From the NCBI GenBank assembly GCA_020073385.1, contig JAIQFH010000013.1, positions 1 through 64,000 on the forward strand: DNA of 64,000 nucleotides, in the 5' to 3' direction. Below, piece after piece: positions 18,169 to 27,065 of the stretch. The DNA is from Terriglobia bacterium (GTDB lineage: Bacteria; Acidobacteriota; Terriglobia; Terriglobales; Acidobacteriaceae). Every line of letters begins with the position of its first letter. The stretch's first letter is position 1. The notes below the pieces were generated by a model. It ran no database searches, was not told the DNA's origin, and was given only the letters and a program-made list of their open reading frames with translations. The translations under genes and the position numbers were made by a program.

Positions 18169-18987
18169 TTACCCAAGCTCAAAACCTGCAATCGCGTAGA
18201 CCATCTCGTCGCGGCCTCGCAAAGTCTGGCCTCGGCTCATGCGGGTCAAGATACGCTGGCGGGTGAAGCCCAGTTCTGAGGCGAGGGCAACGGCATTTCG
18301 ATTGTGCGGAAACAAGTCCCATGACCAGGCGACGGATGAAGATGCTTCCAACATGCTCGTAATTAGAGCTTGGGTCGAAGTGGGGTCACTTCCTACGCAC
18401 GGTCCGAGATAAGCTGTTGTGCGCCCTGAGCGGATAAACAGATAGGCATTGCTGCCGACGTACACGTGACTCCGCGTTGCCAGCCTTTCTAACATGGTCG
18501 AACGGTCGCTCCCGAAAGCAGCGGCATCTGAACCGAGCTGATCGGAACGGAAGTTCCCACCAGGAACGCAAAAACTCGAAATTCCTGCCCGCGACCATCG
18601 CTCGACTAATCCTTCTGACTGGAAGCCTAGGCGTTCGTAAAGCCGCAGTCCCTGGTCAGTAGCATCGAGTTTTACCGTTCTGATGCCCATGCAATCAGCC
18701 GTTTCCATCGCATGACTGACCAGTGTGCGTGCGAAACCGCGGCCGCGATATTCAGGTTTGGTCAGTACCATTCCGACCCAGGCCAATTGCTGTCCATAGG
18801 AGAACAGGGTTGTGGTCGCGACCAACTTGCCATCAGCGTCAATTCCAAAACAGCCTTCTGGCGCGAGATCCAATAGCATGCGCCAGTCGTCTACCGTCTG
18901 GTTCCATCCTGCGATGGTCGAGAGTTCGACCGCGGCGCACAAATCATCCGAGTGCAGCATGCGTACGCTAGTTGTAGAGCTTCGCAT
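18169..18987 (-). CDS. GNAT acetyltransferase with second C-terminal acetyltransferase-like domain
   Basis: ATG 18987 is preferred over the TTG at 19023, which would overlap the upstream isomerase. The product has ~272 residues. The first GNAT half shows TKPEYRGRGFARTLVSHAM for acetyl-CoA binding and LYERLGFQSEG. The second half (AYLGPCVGSDP, then AVALASELGFTRQRILTRM) matches the Acetyltransf_18/DUF1248-like domain often fused to GNATs. It is embedded in an apparently catabolic operon, immediately before the epimerase gene with no gap. An acetyltransferase there is unexpected: it could act on an amino sugar, or detoxify an intermediate. Confidence 0.8.
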   Translation of the reverse strand: MRSSTTSVRMLHSDDLCAAVELSTIAGWNQTVDDWRMLLDLAPEGCFGIDADGKLVATTTLFSYGQQLAWVGMVLTKPEYRGRGFARTLVSHAMETADCMGIRTVKLDATDQGLRLYERLGFQSEGLVERWSRAGISSFCVPGGNFRSDQLGSDAAAFGSDRSTMLERLATRSHVYVGSNAYLFIRSGRTTAYLGPCVGSDPTSTQALITSMLEASSSVAWSWDLFPHNRNAVALASELGFTRQRILTRMSRGQTLRGRDEMVYAIAGFELG

Positions 18988-18995
18988 TTCCGTGA

Positions 18996-19814
18996 TCAAT
19001 TCCCCGAAATCCGCCGAAACCAACGAGCGAAGTGTGGGATCGAGATTTCAGGCTCCGCCAGATGAGGATGCCATTTCTTCTCCCATTCGAAGGAGACGAA
19101 GCGATCGTACTTCTGGCGCTCCAACTCCGCCACAACTTCTCGCAAGGGGAACTGTCCTTCACCGCTAAGGACAAGCTCCCAGCGCGTGTCCCTGCATTCC
19201 AGGTCTTTCAAGTGCACATGCTGAAGTTTGTCGCCAAAGGCGTGAGTGCCATCAAGCGGCTGGTCTCTGCCATCGGTAAAGGCGTTGGCAGCATCCCACA
19301 CCACGCCAACGTTGTCGCGGCCTGATTCTTCAAGGATAGACATCGTTTCCTTTGAGGACGCGAAATCTCCGTGAGTTTCCAGCCAGACCTTCACACCCAT
19401 GGGTGCGGTTTTCTCAGCTAGTTCTCGAATACCTTCCGCGATCCATTTTCGGGTGGAGGCACGGTCGGCACCGGGTTGGATCTTGTCGCCGAAAACACGA
19501 ATGGCGGGCGAGCCTAATGATGCGGCGAGTTCGGCCATACGCACACCTTCTTCGACCCAGCTTGCTCTTTCCTGTGGATCAGGCGAGTGGAAACGGCAAC
19601 TCGTGTCCACGCACGCAACCACAAGCCCACGATCCGATATCTTTTGAATCGAAGTTTGCAGCGATGTGCCCTGCAATGCCGGCAGCTTCCAGAAGGAGTC
19701 TTCCCCCTCAAGGAATCTCAACTCGATGCCGTCGTAGCCTGAACCAGCCGCGATGTTGACCACCTGGTCCAGTGTCCAGGCAGGACACGCGAGGCTTGAA
19801 AAGCAGATCTTCAC
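18996..19814 (-). CDS. Sugar phosphate isomerase/epimerase (TIM barrel, AP-endonuclease-2 family)
   Basis: A 272-residue TIM-barrel protein of the xylose-isomerase-like/AP-endonuclease 2 superfamily. The metal-ligand set is visible: Glu in WLETHGDF, Asp in VVWDAANAF, His in HVHLKDLE and Glu in SFEWEKKWHP. Such proteins isomerise or epimerise sugars, inositol-like polyols or 3-keto sugars with a divalent metal. There is no signal peptide, so it is cytoplasmic. The start lies 2 bp after the dehydrogenase stop. Together these suggest that oxidation of a substrate is followed by rearrangement. Confidence 0.82.
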   Translation of the reverse strand: MKICFSSLACPAWTLDQVVNIAAGSGYDGIELRFLEGEDSFWKLPALQGTSLQTSIQKISDRGLVVACVDTSCRFHSPDPQERASWVEEGVRMAELAASLGSPAIRVFGDKIQPGADRASTRKWIAEGIRELAEKTAPMGVKVWLETHGDFASSKETMSILEESGRDNVGVVWDAANAFTDGRDQPLDGTHAFGDKLQHVHLKDLECRDTRWELVLSGEGQFPLREVVAELERQKYDRFVSFEWEKKWHPHLAEPEISIPHFARWFRRISGN

Positions 19815-19816
19815 AG

Positions 19817-20818
19817 CTAAGTCATCCTATCGAGCATGGCTTTGGTGACGCGGTTTTGCACGGGCTTCCCGGCCAAGAAACTCTCGAGATCATTCATAAC
19901 GGTATCGGCGATCTCGCGCCGCACGTGACGGCCGCCACCACCCACGTGTGGCGTCAGGATTGCCCCTGGTAATTTGCGCAAGGGGTGATTCAGTGTCAAG
20001 GGCTCTTCGGGATCGGTAACATCCAGTGCACAGCGAAGGCGCTTCCGTCGAACTTCAGCGGTTAGCGCCCCGAGATCGACCAGACCGCCGCGCGCGATGT
20101 TGATAAGGGCCGCTTTATCCGGAAGCAACGACAACGTTTTGCGGTTCAGCAGACCTCGGGTTTGATCCGTCAGCGCCGCAGTCAGGACGAGCAGATGTGC
20201 CATGCGAAGAAGAGGTTCGAGTTCACAAAAGACGACCGGATAACTATCGGCCAGAGAACGCGGCGCGAAGGGATCGTAAACCATCCACCTCAGATCGAAT
20301 CCGCGCATCAGGTCCACGAGAGCGCGCCCAACGCGCCCGAAGCCGATCATCGCTACTTCCCGGCCGTAGAGGAATTCCTCCGTACCGTGCTCATGAACCT
20401 CACTGAAAATTCGGTTGGATTGGCGGACTGCGGCACGATAGCGGTCGATGTCTCGGGCACAGTAGACAAGAAAGGCCGCGCCAAGCTCTGCCGTGGCGCG
20501 AGCCATGGGATCGGCTGCGTTGGTAATCGTTAGCTCCTCGAAGAGAGATGCGGCAAAGCGCGACTTCACCTCTCCTCCACAATGCCCGATGAAGCGGAGT
20601 TTCGGAGCCAAGTCGGCAAGGTCGTCCCCGAAACGTGGGCTGTCCCAGGTCGTGATGAGGGCGTCCGCGGAAGTGAGCTTGCGACGAAAGCCTGCGGCTG
20701 CAGTGCGAGCGGAGTCTCTCTGCCAGTTGCCAATGCTGGTTAGGCGCGACTGGTGATCCGCAGAAAAGAAGGAGTCGAATAGCAACCGTCCCGCAGAGAC
20801 GAGAACATTGGGGGGCAT
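19817..20818 (-). CDS. D-2-hydroxyacid dehydrogenase, NAD-dependent
   Basis: A 333-residue enzyme of the D-isomer-specific 2-hydroxyacid dehydrogenase family. The Rossmann loop MIGFGRVGRAL lies at ~157-167. The catalytic residues appear as Arg in NIARGGLVD (~243), the acid in DVTDPEEPL (~271) and His in LTPHVGGG (~291). It is the first gene of the six-gene minus-strand operon running to 13471, and faces the sodium:solute symporter across 97 bp. It would oxidise a hydroxyacid or reduce a 2-ketoacid derived from the imported substrate. Which acid is not clear. Confidence 0.85.
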   Translation of the reverse strand: MPPNVLVSAGRLLFDSFFSADHQSRLTSIGNWQRDSARTAAAGFRRKLTSADALITTWDSPRFGDDLADLAPKLRFIGHCGGEVKSRFAASLFEELTITNAADPMARATAELGAAFLVYCARDIDRYRAAVRQSNRIFSEVHEHGTEEFLYGREVAMIGFGRVGRALVDLMRGFDLRWMVYDPFAPRSLADSYPVVFCELEPLLRMAHLLVLTAALTDQTRGLLNRKTLSLLPDKAALINIARGGLVDLGALTAEVRRKRLRCALDVTDPEEPLTLNHPLRKLPGAILTPHVGGGGRHVRREIADTVMNDLESFLAGKPVQNRVTKAMLDRMT

Positions 20819-20853
20819 GGACGCACCAGTGTAGCATCCCTTGGCTGCGAATA

Positions 20854-20910
20854 CTTATCTTTGTTTATTTATTGCTTCCAATTGATGCGAAAAGACAGTA
20901 TAAGAAAGCG
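20854..20910. promoter_or_regulatory. Candidate AgaR-like operator between divergent operons (phased T-rich repeat)
   Basis: In the 97-bp gap between the dehydrogenase and symporter genes, the plus strand reads cttatctttg then tttatttatt then gcttcc in ~10-bp steps from 20854. A mirrored purine arm follows: gaaaag at 20889 and gaaag at 20904. The word ttatctttg also occurs at the 30.6-kb site. AgaR-type DeoR regulators are reported to use tandem CTTTC-like repeats. The gaaag nearest the symporter may simply be its ribosome site. Confidence 0.4.
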
Positions 20911-20915
20911 TCCAT

Positions 20916-22619
20916 ATGAGCAGCGCAAATGCAGTCGACTACTCGGTGATCGGAATCTATGGCCTGCTGATGGTCGTGGTGGGTCTTTATGTCATGCGTT
21001 TCAATCGCGGGGCTGCGGAATACTTCCGAGGAGGCAGCCGCGTACCCTGGTTAGTGGCCGGCTTGAGTTGCTTCATGTCCGGGTTCAGCGCATGGACTTT
21101 CACGGGCGCAGCGGGCGTAGCGTATCGAGCGGGAATCGCGGCCACCGGCCTCTACATCGGCAATGCGGCCAGCTTTCTACTCGGGTACTTCGTCTTTGCA
21201 CAGCGATGGCGGCGCAGCCGCGTCACCACCGTCATGGAGTATCTGTCTGACCGTTTCAATCCGGTGACGCACCAGACATTTTCCTGGGTCACGATATTCT
21301 TCCAGCTGTTTACCAGCGCCAGCACGTTGTATGGGCTGAGCCTGTTCATTTCCTCGGCGTGCGGATTCCCGGTGCATTGGACCATCATCGGCGCGGGAGC
21401 GCTGATCATCTTCTACTGTGTGGTTGGAGGACTATGGGCCGTTGTGATGACGGACTTCCTGCAGGCGTCCATCCTGATGCCGTTTTGCCTGGTGCTGGTG
21501 ATTACGTCTCTGGCGCGAGTCGGCGGACCGGTCGGACTAATCCATGCTCTGCCGCCGGAGATGAAGACATTGCACGTGTCCGGGGAATTTGGCTGGATCT
21601 ACCTGCTGAGTTGGACCGTCATGGTGTCGTTTGGCTACAACACAAGCGCGATGGCGCAGCGCTACTTCAGTGTTGACGATGAGCGCTCCGCCCGCAAGGT
21701 CGCGCTCTTGTGCTGCGGTCTCTTTTTCGCGGGAGCCTTTCTCTGGTTTATCCCGCCAATGGCGATGCGAGTGCTGTATCCCGACCTGCGGACGGTCTGG
21801 CCAACGCTGGCGAATCCGAGCGAGGCGGCTTATGCCGTTGCCAGCCTGACACTGTTGCCGCACGGCCTCATCGGAGTAATGCTGGCCGCCATGTTCAGCG
21901 CGACGATGGCAAATCTCTCCGCACAGTTCAATCTCAAATCGGCAATTTTGTCGAAAGATGTGTATCAGAAGCTCATCCGAAAGAGCGCCGGCGACCGGGA
22001 GCTTTTGCTGGTTGGGTGGATCACGACCTTGTTGATCGGCGCAACGACGACCGCGATTGCGGCCATCATGGCGGCGAGCGGGAAGAGCGTGTTTCAGATC
22101 ATGCTGACCTTCAATACGCTGATCTCGTTGGCTTACGGACCACCGGCCTTGCTAGGATTGGTGGTGCGGCGCACACCTACCTGGTCGGGCTTGGCCTCTT
22201 TTCTGACCGGACTGGTCCTGGGAATTCTCGGCGCCTTCGTCTTCCATTGGTCGTTGATTCAACAAGTCGCGATCATCATCCCATCATCCTTCGGCGTGTT
22301 CTTTCTCAGCGGATTTTTCGATCGCGGCGACAATCCCGGTCGCAAACATCTGTTCCAAAATCTGAATGCTCCAATCGACGTTGCGGTGGAATTAAAGGAA
22401 TCTCCGGATTTCACTCGTGAGGTGTTTCAATTCCTCAGCCGAACCATCATTGCCATCGGTTTGCTCAGCCTGCTGCTGTTGGGAACGGCTCCCCAAAATC
22501 AGCGAGGTACAGTTGTGTGGTTTGCGGGGCTCACGCTATTGATTGGAGTATCTCTGGGATTGATGAGGACCGCGGGCAAGCGGAAGCAGGTACCGGAGTA
22601 CACCGCGATATCTCGATAG
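20916..22619 (+). CDS. Sodium:solute symporter (SSS family)
   Basis: A 567-residue polytopic protein with about 13-14 hydrophobic helices. Early features are typical of the SSS family: EYFRGGSRVPWLVAGLS after TM1 and the FMSGFSAWTFTGAAG stretch in TM2. The middle part contains FLQASILMPF and a Ser/Thr-rich helix (AMFSATMANLSAQFN). It should import a sugar, sugar acid or similar nutrient with sodium. ATG 20916 is the only sensible start. It is transcribed divergently from the dehydrogenase/isomerase/aldolase operon and is the natural uptake system for that pathway. Its 3' end converges with the DUF5107-TPR gene 10 bp away. Confidence 0.88.
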   Translation: MSSANAVDYSVIGIYGLLMVVVGLYVMRFNRGAAEYFRGGSRVPWLVAGLSCFMSGFSAWTFTGAAGVAYRAGIAATGLYIGNAASFLLGYFVFAQRWRRSRVTTVMEYLSDRFNPVTHQTFSWVTIFFQLFTSASTLYGLSLFISSACGFPVHWTIIGAGALIIFYCVVGGLWAVVMTDFLQASILMPFCLVLVITSLARVGGPVGLIHALPPEMKTLHVSGEFGWIYLLSWTVMVSFGYNTSAMAQRYFSVDDERSARKVALLCCGLFFAGAFLWFIPPMAMRVLYPDLRTVWPTLANPSEAAYAVASLTLLPHGLIGVMLAAMFSATMANLSAQFNLKSAILSKDVYQKLIRKSAGDRELLLVGWITTLLIGATTTAIAAIMAASGKSVFQIMLTFNTLISLAYGPPALLGLVVRRTPTWSGLASFLTGLVLGILGAFVFHWSLIQQVAIIIPSSFGVFFLSGFFDRGDNPGRKHLFQNLNAPIDVAVELKESPDFTREVFQFLSRTIIAIGLLSLLLLGTAPQNQRGTVVWFAGLTLLIGVSLGLMRTAGKRKQVPEYTAISR

Positions 22620-22629
22620 TTGTCCAGGC

Positions 22630-25600
22630 CTACGGAGCAGCTTCGGAACGCGCGAGTCGGGTCAAGTGATAGGTAAGCAGCTGATCCGGATGAAGAAGAG
22701 CTTGGCGGAATTCGGATTCTGCCTCCTGTGTGTGTCCCAGAGCGCGGTCCAACATGGCAGCGTTGTACAGCCACCATCCGGTTCTTGAGCTGATTTCGCT
22801 GGTGCTGCTGGTGCGCTGCAGAACGTTCTCCAACTTCTGCTTTGCCGGGTCAGACTGAACGCCGGGCAATTGTTGCGAGGCTTTCCATGCCCAGATCCCA
22901 TCTTCCAGATCCGAGCGTGATTCAGCATCCTTGAACCTGGCCTGCGCTTTTTCGGGCAACTTGCAGGTCTGGTACAAACTCCCGATGAGGTAGTTGAATC
23001 GAGCTGAGTGCAACAGCGGCTCGAGACCATCCTGTGTGAACGCCAGATCGCGAACTGGATCTTTCAGGTGATCGACCATAGAGATTGCTTCTGAGCAATG
23101 TCCCTGTTGGGCGAGCGATAGGGCGTCCTGCAGTTGCACCTCGAGCCACACCTGGCGGACGTTGGTGCCGCCTTCTTCGCGCTGGAAGAAGCGATTGTGA
23201 AATAGAGCCACTGCCTTCTCGTATTCACCCGACTCTGATAGATTCAAGATCAACTCGTACACGAGGGGTGACGGCATGCTTGCGCGGTCAGGGTACCGAT
23301 CGAGTGCCGCCACTCGTTCCTGCGCAGGTCGGCGCAAGATACTCAAAGCCTGATCCATGCCGGTATAAAGCTCGACATTCGCCGGATCGGCTCGCAGGCC
23401 TTCCTGGAACACGGTCAGCGCATCCTCAGGATCGTTTTTCGCATTTAGAAGTGCGCGCCCTAAGCTCGCATGTAAAACAGGAATTTGCGAATTGAATTTG
23501 CGTGCCAGCTCCCATTCTTTCAGGGCGTCGTCCGTCAGGCCGCGCGAGAAATAGAGTGTTCCGAGCAAGTAGTGGGCAGTTGCGTCTTCTGGATTGGAGT
23601 GCAGGGCACTGTTCAAGACGGCGATGTCCTCTGCCCGGCTCGGGAAAACATAGGCAGTCGAGAGTTTTGAGGCCGAAGCAAAATCGGCCGACCCTGAGCC
23701 GCCGAGCTTCTCCCGGCAATATCCGCGGTAGTAACTGACCAGGGGGTGTTTCTGTGGGGGAAGGGCTCCGGGTTCAGTTTCGTCCGCAACTGAAGGTGGA
23801 TACTGCCGGGAGAGGGCATCAAGAGCCTGGGAGCATAGTCCAAGCCGAATCTCCTCAGATACCACGTTTAAGACGCGCTCGGCATCATCGGCGAGATGGT
23901 GCAGATCAGGCTTCACAGTTTGCTCGAGCAGGAAGTACCTCTGAGGAAATCGATCTAACCATTCCCTTGCCAGTCTCTGAGATTCTTCAGTTTTCCCTTC
24001 GGCTCGCAGGACAGCCACCAACTCTTCCGCCGTTCGAAGATCATCGGGCGCCGCACGAAGTGCGTCTTTCAGGAATTGCTCGGCCTGCTGCAGATCTCCG
24101 TCTCGAGCCAGAAGCTCGGCCAGTCGCAATCCTCCTGCGGCGCGGTAGGCGGGCTGCCGATATGCTGCTTCATACGATTCACGCGCCTCTCGGGTTTGGC
24201 CGAGACCCTCATACGAAATGCCAAGATAGTACGAGATTTCGGAATCGGAAGTATCGCGATCATGCACCGGTTCGAGATAGCCCTTGGCCTCCTGATGTCG
24301 CAGCAAGCTGGCGCACAGGCGTCCCGCGGCCTTCCGCGCTTCGAAGCTGTCCGGAAACTTCGCAATGGCATCTTGATACGCCTGCAGAGCCTGCAGCAGC
24401 CGCCCATTGAGCTCGTGCTCAGACCCAAGTTGGATCCAATCATCTTCCGTGCGGTTTTCTGGATCCGGGATGCGATGGGAAGGCTGCGGCCCTACGTGAA
24501 TATCCTCGAGCGGAGTCCAGTCGTACGCACCTTCGGTCTGGTGCAATAGAACCGCTCCCTTGTTGTCGCGCAATTCGAATGTGTATTTCTGTTGCGGATC
24601 AACGTTGGCGATCTCGTGCGACCATGTCCGCTCGGGCGTGAGGTCGGCCTTATCCTCAAATACTGCCTGATTTCCAACCGCAATGCGTATCGCTGCGCCC
24701 GGATGTGCCTGGTTCACGTTAAGGCTGGCAGTAAGCGCGCTTCCGTGGCGATTTAAATATACAACTCCTGCGAGGTTGGCCCTGGAGATTCCGCCGATCT
24801 CTCGCACTGGCATCCAGAATTCAGAGAAGCTGATCGTTTGGCGAGGCTCAAGAAAGGCATACGTCTCCTGATTACGAAGCAGACCCGCCTGGATTTCTAC
24901 GTAAATGCTGTTGTTGTCCGAAAGAGCTTTTCGCCAGTCGAGTCCGTCGGCATCGGAACCCCACGACCAGATCTTCTTGCCGGGGAGTTGCGCGTAATCC
25001 GCGTAGTGCACTATTCCGGTGTTCGTGTGCGGATTCCACACACCCATGAAAGGCTCCCGGCTGCCATGCACGAACAGGGATACGGGACCTTTGGTGTGAT
25101 TCTTGATGATGCTGAGGTCCGTGCCGTCAGCCTCGACCGGCCACGGCTCGACTTCGCGAAAACCGTGGCTGGCGGTGAAGCGCATCGGGTATTGAATGCG
25201 CGAGTCATCCCAAACCTGGACTCCGGCATTGTTCCACCAATAAAAGCGGTGCCTGACATCGCTGCGATTGTTGAGAGTGACTTTCTCTTCAAGGACCGTA
25301 GAGTGGGGCCGCAGAATGAGTTCTACGGTCCACTGCATGCCGTACACGCGATCGACGTTGCCCACCTGAACGTAAGCGCTGCCATCCTCGCGTTGCGCAA
25401 ATGCAAAATCGACGGGCGAGGCCGTCACCCAGTTGTGGGAAACCGGAAAGTTGAACTCGATGCCGAAGGCCGCCCAGGCTCCGCGGTAGGCGACATCAGC
25501 TTTCTTGATGGAAGGATTCTCGTAAAATATTGGCTTGCCGCTGATCTTGTCGGTGCAGCTGTACAGATGTCCGCCAATGTCGGGCAACACCGAGCACTTC

Positions 25601-25845
25601 AGATATTCGTTTTCAAGAAACAGCGCGCGCCAGGCGTGATCGGTGCGGTGATCAGTCAGATTGCGGCGCAGCGTGTACGGATAATTGAAGCGCGTGTTCT
25701 GATATTGATCGAATGGCGGATTAGGATCAGGCGCACCTTCTTCATACGTCGGCAGGGTCAACGTTCCCTGCCAAACACGTACTTGGGACGACGCGCAACC
25801 AACAGCCAACAGGAGAAAAAAGAAGACGAATTTCGGTCGAATCAT
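22630..25845 (-). CDS. DUF5107 domain + TPR lipoprotein-like exported protein
   Basis: The start is ATG 25845, overlapping the upstream stop as ATGA; the track start is 29 codons too long. The 1,071-residue product has an export signal ending in LAVGC, which looks like a lipobox. Residues ~30-380 match my recollection of DUF5107 (LTLPTYEEG, LENEYLKCSVLPDIGGHLYS, AAFGIEFNFPVSHNW), a galactose-mutarotase-like beta-sandwich. A long TPR array fills the remainder (residues ~470-1071). Such proteins accompany glycan-degradation genes and may bind or process oligosaccharides at the cell surface; catalysis is not proven. It is the last gene of the operon starting at 30622. Confidence 0.78.
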   Translation of the reverse strand: MIRPKFVFFFLLLAVGCASSQVRVWQGTLTLPTYEEGAPDPNPPFDQYQNTRFNYPYTLRRNLTDHRTDHAWRALFLENEYLKCSVLPDIGGHLYSCTDKISGKPIFYENPSIKKADVAYRGAWAAFGIEFNFPVSHNWVTASPVDFAFAQREDGSAYVQVGNVDRVYGMQWTVELILRPHSTVLEEKVTLNNRSDVRHRFYWWNNAGVQVWDDSRIQYPMRFTASHGFREVEPWPVEADGTDLSIIKNHTKGPVSLFVHGSREPFMGVWNPHTNTGIVHYADYAQLPGKKIWSWGSDADGLDWRKALSDNNSIYVEIQAGLLRNQETYAFLEPRQTISFSEFWMPVREIGGISRANLAGVVYLNRHGSALTASLNVNQAHPGAAIRIAVGNQAVFEDKADLTPERTWSHEIANVDPQQKYTFELRDNKGAVLLHQTEGAYDWTPLEDIHVGPQPSHRIPDPENRTEDDWIQLGSEHELNGRLLQALQAYQDAIAKFPDSFEARKAAGRLCASLLRHQEAKGYLEPVHDRDTSDSEISYYLGISYEGLGQTREARESYEAAYRQPAYRAAGGLRLAELLARDGDLQQAEQFLKDALRAAPDDLRTAEELVAVLRAEGKTEESQRLAREWLDRFPQRYFLLEQTVKPDLHHLADDAERVLNVVSEEIRLGLCSQALDALSRQYPPSVADETEPGALPPQKHPLVSYYRGYCREKLGGSGSADFASASKLSTAYVFPSRAEDIAVLNSALHSNPEDATAHYLLGTLYFSRGLTDDALKEWELARKFNSQIPVLHASLGRALLNAKNDPEDALTVFQEGLRADPANVELYTGMDQALSILRRPAQERVAALDRYPDRASMPSPLVYELILNLSESGEYEKAVALFHNRFFQREEGGTNVRQVWLEVQLQDALSLAQQGHCSEAISMVDHLKDPVRDLAFTQDGLEPLLHSARFNYLIGSLYQTCKLPEKAQARFKDAESRSDLEDGIWAWKASQQLPGVQSDPAKQKLENVLQRTSSTSEISSRTGWWLYNAAMLDRALGHTQEAESEFRQALLHPDQLLTYHLTRLARSEAAP

Positions 25846-27065
25846 AAAGTGATCCCTAAGAGGCGGGCAGCGTTCTGGTGATAGACCTTGCGCAGCACCG
25901 AGTCGGGCAGTTCGATGCCGTAGATGCGCCAACGGCCCTGCGGCGGCACATTTGCCGGCGCGTAGTCGAAATACTCGTCAGCGGTTTCAAGAAAGCGATA
26001 GTAGATCTCGTACAGTTTCTGGTTGAACAATTGCTGTGGAGTCTCGTCTCCGTGCGGCGTCGCATCGGTGCCGAAAAGAATGCGGTCTTGATGGCGATCA
26101 AAGAACCGCCGCGCTCGGCGCGGCTGACGGCCCAATTCTCCGATTCGCGCTGCAAGATCGACCGTCATATTCGGGAAACGGTCGAGATTTTCGGATACGT
26201 TGTCCAGGTCTTCGGCGAAGTTTCCTACGTGCAAGACAAGGAACTGCGTCTTGGGATGCCGCGCGAATACCCGATTGCGTGCCTCAAGCAGTTCGGCATT
26301 GCTGGGATAGTCCTGTCCGTAAAACGACCAATCGGGATGATTGTTGAGTTCCTCATACCTTTCGTTGAAACGATCCGTCGGCGTAAAGAAGGCGATGGGA
26401 TCCGACACATGAATCGCGACTGGCATGTTGAACTGGCCGCAGGCATCCCACATCGGATCAAACCTGGGATCATCCACTCGTACCAATTTGCCTGACGTCA
26501 GGTTCTCGCGCAGATAGAGTCCAAGTGTCTTCAGGATCTTCAATCCTTTGGCTCCAGCGCGATGCGCGCGCTCGACGGCGTCTGCCTGAATCTGCGGATA
26601 GTTCGGCTCCAGAAACCGCGAGTAGGTCGGTTCGGCGAAGGTGTAGAAGCGGTGAGGATAAGATTGGTCATATTCGCGAATCGTGTCGACGAGCCCGTCA
26701 TCGAATCCACCGGTTAGATTGACCATCGCCCGGATATTCTTGGCGTCCATCACGCGAAGCAGTTCGTCCGGTTTGGCGAGGTAGGTCCGCTCCGCGCCGA
26801 GATCGATTCCCTTCTCCGACTTCGCCGATACGGTGATGTGGGTATGGACATCAATGACCGGGAATTTGGCGCGGTCAATGTGCGTCTCCTGGACGTGAAG
26901 CATACTCTTGGGTTCAAAATCGACGAGCGCCAAGGGCTGACCCGAAGCAGATTGTTGCGCGGTTGGTTCCGCGGCTGCATATGCCAAAGCGTGTGAGCTA
27001 CGTGGTTGAGCGGCCGCTCCAATGGCGACGCCCAGCCCTTGCAGCACTTTTCTTCGGTTGATCAC
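25842..27065 (-). CDS. Tat-exported amidohydrolase (Amidohydro_2-type TIM barrel)
   Basis: A 407-residue protein. The GTG start overlaps the SIS stop as GTGA. The N-terminus NRRKVLQGLGVAIGAAAQ is a twin-arginine signal. Metal-ligand motifs of the amidohydrolase superfamily are visible: DVHTHITV (HxH), AIHVSDP, LHVGNFAED and FGTDATPHGDE. It resembles the PF04909 branch (decarboxylase/lactonase-like) rather than NagA deacetylases, so I do not call it an N-acetyl sugar deacetylase. Tat export implies that a folded metal enzyme works in the periplasm. It overlaps the DUF5107-TPR gene by four bases, indicating translational coupling. Confidence 0.8.
   Translation of the reverse strand: MINRRKVLQGLGVAIGAAAQPRSSHALAYAAAEPTAQQSASGQPLALVDFEPKSMLHVQETHIDRAKFPVIDVHTHITVSAKSEKGIDLGAERTYLAKPDELLRVMDAKNIRAMVNLTGGFDDGLVDTIREYDQSYPHRFYTFAEPTYSRFLEPNYPQIQADAVERAHRAGAKGLKILKTLGLYLRENLTSGKLVRVDDPRFDPMWDACGQFNMPVAIHVSDPIAFFTPTDRFNERYEELNNHPDWSFYGQDYPSNAELLEARNRVFARHPKTQFLVLHVGNFAEDLDNVSENLDRFPNMTVDLAARIGELGRQPRRARRFFDRHQDRILFGTDATPHGDETPQQLFNQKLYEIYYRFLETADEYFDYAPANVPPQGRWRIYGIELPDSVLRKVYHQNAARLLGITL

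Noticed and set aside
24838-25881. 347-residue plus-strand ORF
   Set aside because: It is antisense to the DUF5107-TPR gene, whose protein shows recognisable domains; the ORF product has no domain-like features.
25842-27065. NagA (N-acetylglucosamine-6-phosphate deacetylase)
   Set aside because: The motifs fit the PF04909 amidohydrolase branch and the protein carries a Tat signal, whereas NagA is cytoplasmic.
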